17,605 nucleotides of DNA, from positions 1 to 17,605 of the forward strand of contig JAILOS010000049.1 in assembly GCA_024690695.1 (NCBI GenBank), given 5' to 3'. Of this stretch, positions 14,762 to 17,605 are shown one piece after another. The first letter of the stretch is position 1. Each line of letters opens with the position of its first letter. The notes beneath the pieces were generated by a model, which was given only the letters and a program-made list of their open reading frames with translations, searched no databases and was not told the DNA's origin. Source of the DNA: Oscillospiraceae bacterium (GTDB taxonomy: Bacteria > Bacillota_A > Clostridia > Oscillospirales > Oscillospiraceae). A program made the position numbers and the translations under genes.

Positions 14762-15973
14762 TCAGGCCTCGGAGATGATACGGCGGATGACCTTTTCGCA
14801 GCGTTTTTTGTCGTAGATCACCGGCACGGGATAGACCGGGTTCGCCTCGGCCAGCGCCCACTCCACCATCTGCGGGATATCGGCCTCGCGGATGAAGGCA
14901 AAGCCGGTCGGAATGTCCATGCGCCGGTTCATGGCGCGGATCTCACGGATGAAGGCGCGGGCCTTGTCCGCATCGGAGCCTTCGAAGCAGACGCCGCTCA
15001 GCTCCGCGAGATGCGCCAGCTTCCCCTCCGCCGCCTCGCCGTAATCCTCCAGCACGATCGGCAGAATGACGGCGTTGGCGAGACCGTGCGGCGTATCGTA
15101 CAGGCCGCCCAGCGTGTGGGCGATCGCGTGCACATTGCCGACGCCGGCGCGCGTGAAGGCGAAGCCCGCCTTGTACGCGGCGACGAGCATCTGCGAGCGG
15201 GCCTCCATGTCGTTTCCGTCCCGGTAGGCGCGCTCGAGAAAGCGGAAGATCTCACAAACGGCCTCCTCGGCCATCCGGATGCTCTCTTCGGTGTTATAGG
15301 TCCGGCAGAGATAGGCCTCCACCGCGTGCGTCAGCGCGTCCATGCCGGTGGCGGCGGTAATCTTCGGCGGAAGGGCGCGCGTCATCTCCGGGTCGAGCAC
15401 CGCATATTTCGGCACCAGACAGAGATCCATCAGCGCGTATTTATGATGCGTCTCGCCGTCGGTGATCACCGCGGCGATCGTAGTCTCCGAGCCGGTTCCC
15501 GCCGTCGTGGGGACGGCGATGAAGGGCGGGAGCTTCCTCCTGACCTTGAGCAGACCGGCCATCTTCCCGAGCTCGGCTCCGGGACGTGCCACGAGCGCGC
15601 CGGCGGCTTTGGCCGCGTCCATCGGCGAGCCGCCGCCGATCGCGACGAAGCCCTGACAGCCGCTTTCCAGATAGAGCCTTCGGATCTCGTTGACGGTGGC
15701 GACCGAGGGGTTGGCTTCGACCCGGTCGAACAGCGTATAGGCGATTCCCGCTCCGTCCAGCTCCGACAGGATCGCCGGGGCCAGCTTCCTGCCGACGGTC
15801 GGTCCGGTCACGATCATGACCTTTTTGACCTTTTCCTTCTTCAGCAGCTCCGGGATCTTCCGGACCGCGCCGGCGCCGGTGACGGGGACCGGTCTGCGCC
15901 AGTACAGGCATCTCGCGCCGACGTTGAATACGGACTGAAAGCCGCGGTAAGCCAGGTTATGAACTGCTCCCAT
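14762..15973 (-). CDS. Iron-containing (group III) alcohol dehydrogenase
   Basis: 403-residue NAD(P)-dependent oxidoreductase that interconverts alcohols and aldehydes or ketones. The N-terminal dinucleotide domain carries GGGSPMDAAKA (113-123) and VPTTAGTGSE (154-163). The C-terminal metal domain carries D212 and H216 (GMDALTHAVEAY), H282 (GNVHAIAH) and H296 (DTPHGLANA), which fall at the spacing of the four iron ligands in characterised members. AAGGAG lies 8 bases before the ATG. About 25 residues precede the usual family start region. It sits between the HIT and metalloprotease genes; no partner aldehyde dehydrogenase or diol dehydratase is nearby, so the physiological substrate (for example ethanol, butanol or a diol) is open. 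Confidence 0.92.
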   Translation of the reverse strand: MGAVHNLAYRGFQSVFNVGARCLYWRRPVPVTGAGAVRKIPELLKKEKVKKVMIVTGPTVGRKLAPAILSELDGAGIAYTLFDRVEANPSVATVNEIRRLYLESGCQGFVAIGGGSPMDAAKAAGALVARPGAELGKMAGLLKVRRKLPPFIAVPTTAGTGSETTIAAVITDGETHHKYALMDLCLVPKYAVLDPEMTRALPPKITAATGMDALTHAVEAYLCRTYNTEESIRMAEEAVCEIFRFLERAYRDGNDMEARSQMLVAAYKAGFAFTRAGVGNVHAIAHTLGGLYDTPHGLANAVILPIVLEDYGEAAEGKLAHLAELSGVCFEGSDADKARAFIREIRAMNRRMDIPTGFAFIREADIPQMVEWALAEANPVYPVPVIYDKKRCEKVIRRIISEA

Positions 15974-16000
15974 GCTGAGACTCCTTCCGTTCCTTTTTTC

Positions 16001-16033
16001 GCGGCGGTAAGCCGCTTTTGAAAGCTCCGCCGC
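16001..16033 (-). promoter_or_regulatory. Leader hairpin upstream of the alcohol dehydrogenase gene
   Basis: GCGGCGG and CCGCCGC (7-bp arms, 19-nt loop) lie between the HIT gene and the dehydrogenase, about 10 nt before the ribosome-site region and followed on the minus strand by GAAAAAAGG. It could be a processing or attenuation structure; the tract after it is A-rich, so it is not a terminator for the minus strand. Confidence 0.3.
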
Positions 16034-16091
16034 ACGCGCTGTGACGAACGTCGGCGGGAGATAAAGCGTCCGAAAAGGCGCGCGTGGATCT

Positions 16092-16586
16092 TCAGCGCCC
16101 TCTTTCGGCAGCGTAGGAAGCGATCCGCATCTTCACGGCCGTAAAGCGCGCTTCATCAAAAACGTATGCCTGCCTCGGCTTGACGAAATTCCCGCTCCCA
16201 CGTTTTTCGCTGCTGTAGCGGGGAATCAGCTGAACGTGATAATGATTCGCGGGGCCGTCGCACATGGAGCACAGATAAACGCGTTCGCAGCCGTACACTT
16301 CCCGGAGAATGAGCATGAACTGCCTGGCAAAGCGGACGACCTTTTCATTGAGCTCGTCCGGAGCTTCGCTCAGATCGTGATAGTGCTCGACCGAGGAGAT
16401 GCACAGATGTCCCGCAGAGCGCGGATTCCCGACGAAAAAGCACTCGATATCATCGTCCTCGTAGAGCATCTTGTCTGCCGGATCACCGTAAATCGCACCG
16501 CGGTATCTGCGGTTCAGGCAGGTCGGACAGATCCCCCGATCGACCAATTCTCCGGGGCTCAGCTTCAGCCATTCAGCTTCATCCAT
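16092..16586 (-). CDS. HIT-domain protein with HxHxQ active-site motif
   Basis: 164-residue histidine-triad protein that should bind nucleotides and act on nucleoside phosphates. C20 and C23 (GICPTC) may form half of a zinc site. VGNPRSAGHLCISSVEHYHD (52-71) is the usual HIT strand-and-helix region. The active motif reads H115-Y-H117-V-Q119-LIPR: the third histidine is Gln, as in GalT-type uridylyltransferases and Ap4A phosphorylases, while many HIT hydrolases have His there. I chose ATG 16586 because GGAG lies 9 bases before it; the in-frame ATG 16595 has GGAG directly adjacent, leaving no spacing. It is probably the first gene of a minus-strand operon with the dehydrogenase and metalloprotease, though the 118-nt gap leaves this open. 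Confidence 0.87.
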   Translation of the reverse strand: MDEAEWLKLSPGELVDRGICPTCLNRRYRGAIYGDPADKMLYEDDDIECFFVGNPRSAGHLCISSVEHYHDLSEAPDELNEKVVRFARQFMLILREVYGCERVYLCSMCDGPANHYHVQLIPRYSSEKRGSGNFVKPRQAYVFDEARFTAVKMRIASYAAERGR

Positions 16587-17044
16587 GCTTTGCATCTCCG
16601 CGTCATGGTTATTTTTTATCCTGCAGGATCAGGTCATGTTTCCGCAAGCAATAAATATACAAAATAATTATAATGGAGAGCGACTGAAAAATCAATGCTT
16701 CGGCATATTCAAATCTTTATTTTGCAAAACAGTCAAATATCTGCTTGACGATGCTTCTTCAAGCTTTTATACGCTCTCGATCCGAATGGAAACATCGCCC
16801 ACGGCAGGGCCCAAAGCCGCAGCGGTCGGCCGCAGTACGGCGTTCAGCTTCTATCTGGACACTGCCGATCACGGAATCGTCCGCAATTCGATCAAGGCGG
16901 CGGATCGCAGCTTTTCCGTACCTTCTTGATGGCAGACAAAAGAGCTTTCTTTGCTGGCTATGCCCGCGAAAAATACGCCAAGCCACAGAAAGAACGCCTG
17001 AAAGACATTCCTCAAACACTTTCACAAAAAAGCGTTATCCGAAT
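16587..17044. other. AT-rich intergenic stretch with an unrecognised open frame (possible relic)
   Basis: Between the HIT start and the Nudix stop. It holds a 12-bp palindrome ATCCTGCAGGAT (16618-16629), a TATAAT at 16669-16674 without a good -35 box, and a plus-strand open frame ending at 16929 (97 residues if started at ATG 16636, ribosome site weak). The frame's second half (about 16741-16929) has GC-rich codon ends typical of the genome, while the first half is AT-rich, so it looks like a fragment of an older gene. I do not recognise it. A second short frame from ATG 16929 (MADKRAFFAGY...) lacks a ribosome site and runs into antisense Nudix sequence. Confidence 0.35.
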
Positions 17045-17551
17045 TTATACGTTTTCCAAATCGAAGAAGTATCCAAGCGTATCGACAAGTTCGCCGTTAT
17101 CGAACAGCTCTTTTATTGCAGCTTTATTCATCCAGATTGTCTTTGCTACTTCTTTCGTCGTCGCTGAGCGAAGATCAACTTCACCATCATAATCGAACGA
17201 CCAGACGTCTACGATATCAGAAAACCTGATGCCATTTACGACTCTGCCTATCGTGGAACAAACCAGTTTTCCATTGTTCGGCAATAGCGATAATCCCACT
17301 TCTTCCTTTGTTTCACGAAGCGCACCGCTCAAACTGTCTTCGCCTTTGAGCACCGAGCCGCCGACACACTCCCACTTTAGGGGATGCATCGGACGATCCG
17401 CGCTGCGTTGAGAAATCAAATACTCGCTTTTGCTGTTTCTGATCCAGACATGTACTACAAGATGATAATACCCGTCCGGGATAGTATCGCCGCGGATATG
17501 GTCGAGCCCGGTCAATTCTCGCCGTTCATTATACAAATCCCATATTTCCAT
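17045..17551 (-). CDS. Nudix hydrolase
   Basis: 168-residue cytosolic protein with a complete Nudix box at 65-87 (G-SVLKG-E-7 residues-RET-K-EE-V-G-L), which binds magnesium and cleaves nucleoside diphosphates linked to another moiety. The N-terminal WDLYNERRELTG..HIRG (4-21) and YYHLVVHVWI (28-37) match the Nudix subgroup that resembles isopentenyl-diphosphate isomerase and YfcD-like proteins; the substrate is not predictable. Start ATG 17551 has GAGGTG about 7 bases upstream and fits the promoter at 17577-17605; the longer frame to the window edge would begin upstream of that promoter. Base composition is visibly lower in G+C than the rest of the window, suggesting recent acquisition. No clear terminator follows. 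Confidence 0.92.
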   Translation of the reverse strand: MEIWDLYNERRELTGLDHIRGDTIPDGYYHLVVHVWIRNSKSEYLISQRSADRPMHPLKWECVGGSVLKGEDSLSGALRETKEEVGLSLLPNNGKLVCSTIGRVVNGIRFSDIVDVWSFDYDGEVDLRSATTKEVAKTIWMNKAAIKELFDNGELVDTLGYFFDLENV

Positions 17552-17576
17552 AGAAAGCACCTCGTCAGACGATGAT

Positions 17577-17605
17577 ATTATACTGAAACGAAACGCTAAG
17601 AGCAA
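17577..17605 (-). promoter_or_regulatory. Sigma-A promoter of the Nudix gene
   Basis: Minus strand: TTGCTC (17600-17605), a 17-bp spacer and a perfect TATAAT (17577-17582), about 19 nt before the ribosome site. The -35 box is the last six bases of the window. Confidence 0.72.

Noticed and set aside
14660..16021. 453-residue plus-strand frame opposite the alcohol dehydrogenase
   Set aside because: Antisense shadow; rich in Arg, Gly, His and Asp, with no motif.
16618..16629. 12-bp palindrome ATCCTGCAGGAT upstream of the HIT gene
   Set aside because: It might be an operator, but no promoter can be placed around it and a single 12-bp palindrome is weak evidence.

Overview
The window looks like chromosome of a GC-rich, Gram-positive Bacillota (Clostridia-type, probably gut-associated). 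This is inferred from strong GGAGG-type ribosome sites, sigma-A promoters with 17-bp spacers, an IspE/TrmH-family/FliB gene row, a CotH-type surface kinase with lamin-tail domains, and a clostridial style of HD protein. No rRNA, tRNA, CRISPR array, complete insertion sequence or phage gene is visible. Most of the window is compact, GC-rich sequence; the last kilobase is clearly richer in A+T.

Layout. (1) 2-2265, plus strand: the 3' end of ispE, an rRNA/tRNA 2'-O-methyltransferase of the SpoU/TrmH family and a short FliB-like lysine N-methylase form a tight operon closed by a strong hairpin terminator. (2) 2362-5123, plus strand: a consensus promoter drives a two-gene ABCG-type exporter, made of an ATPase with a 165-residue disordered N-terminal tail and a permease with an N-terminal zinc ribbon and Pro/Glu-rich linker; a perfect hairpin terminator follows. 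(3) 5128-6120, minus strand: an HD-domain phosphohydrolase whose promoter and ribosome site point to an ACG start codon. (4) 6204-10772: from a divergent promoter, two tandem overlapping paralogues, each with a degenerate GT-A-like domain, a canonical GT2 glycosyltransferase domain and a C-terminal coiled coil; one shared 74-nt tract is nearly identical. (5) 10790-13730, minus strand: a membrane-anchored protein with three lamin-tail domains, a chitobiase-C-like domain and a CotH kinase domain, with its own promoter. (6) 13770-16586, minus strand: a HIT-domain protein, an iron-containing alcohol dehydrogenase and a cytosolic HExxH metalloprotease, in transcription order, with gaps of 118 and 85 nt and a terminator after the protease. 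(7) 16587-17044: AT-rich intergenic sequence with an unrecognised open frame, possibly a gene relic. (8) 17045-17605, minus strand: a complete Nudix hydrolase with its promoter exactly at the window edge.

How they may work together. Genes 1-2 are housekeeping (isoprenoid precursor and RNA modification). The exporter, the two glycosyltransferases and the CotH/LTD protein all suggest cell-envelope work, but they lie in separate transcription units and nothing in the sequence ties them to one pathway. The most unusual points are the probable non-AUG start of the HD gene, the short motif shared by the tails of the two exporter subunits, the gene-conversion-like tract between the glycosyltransferases, and the compact FliB homologue with no flagellar genes nearby.
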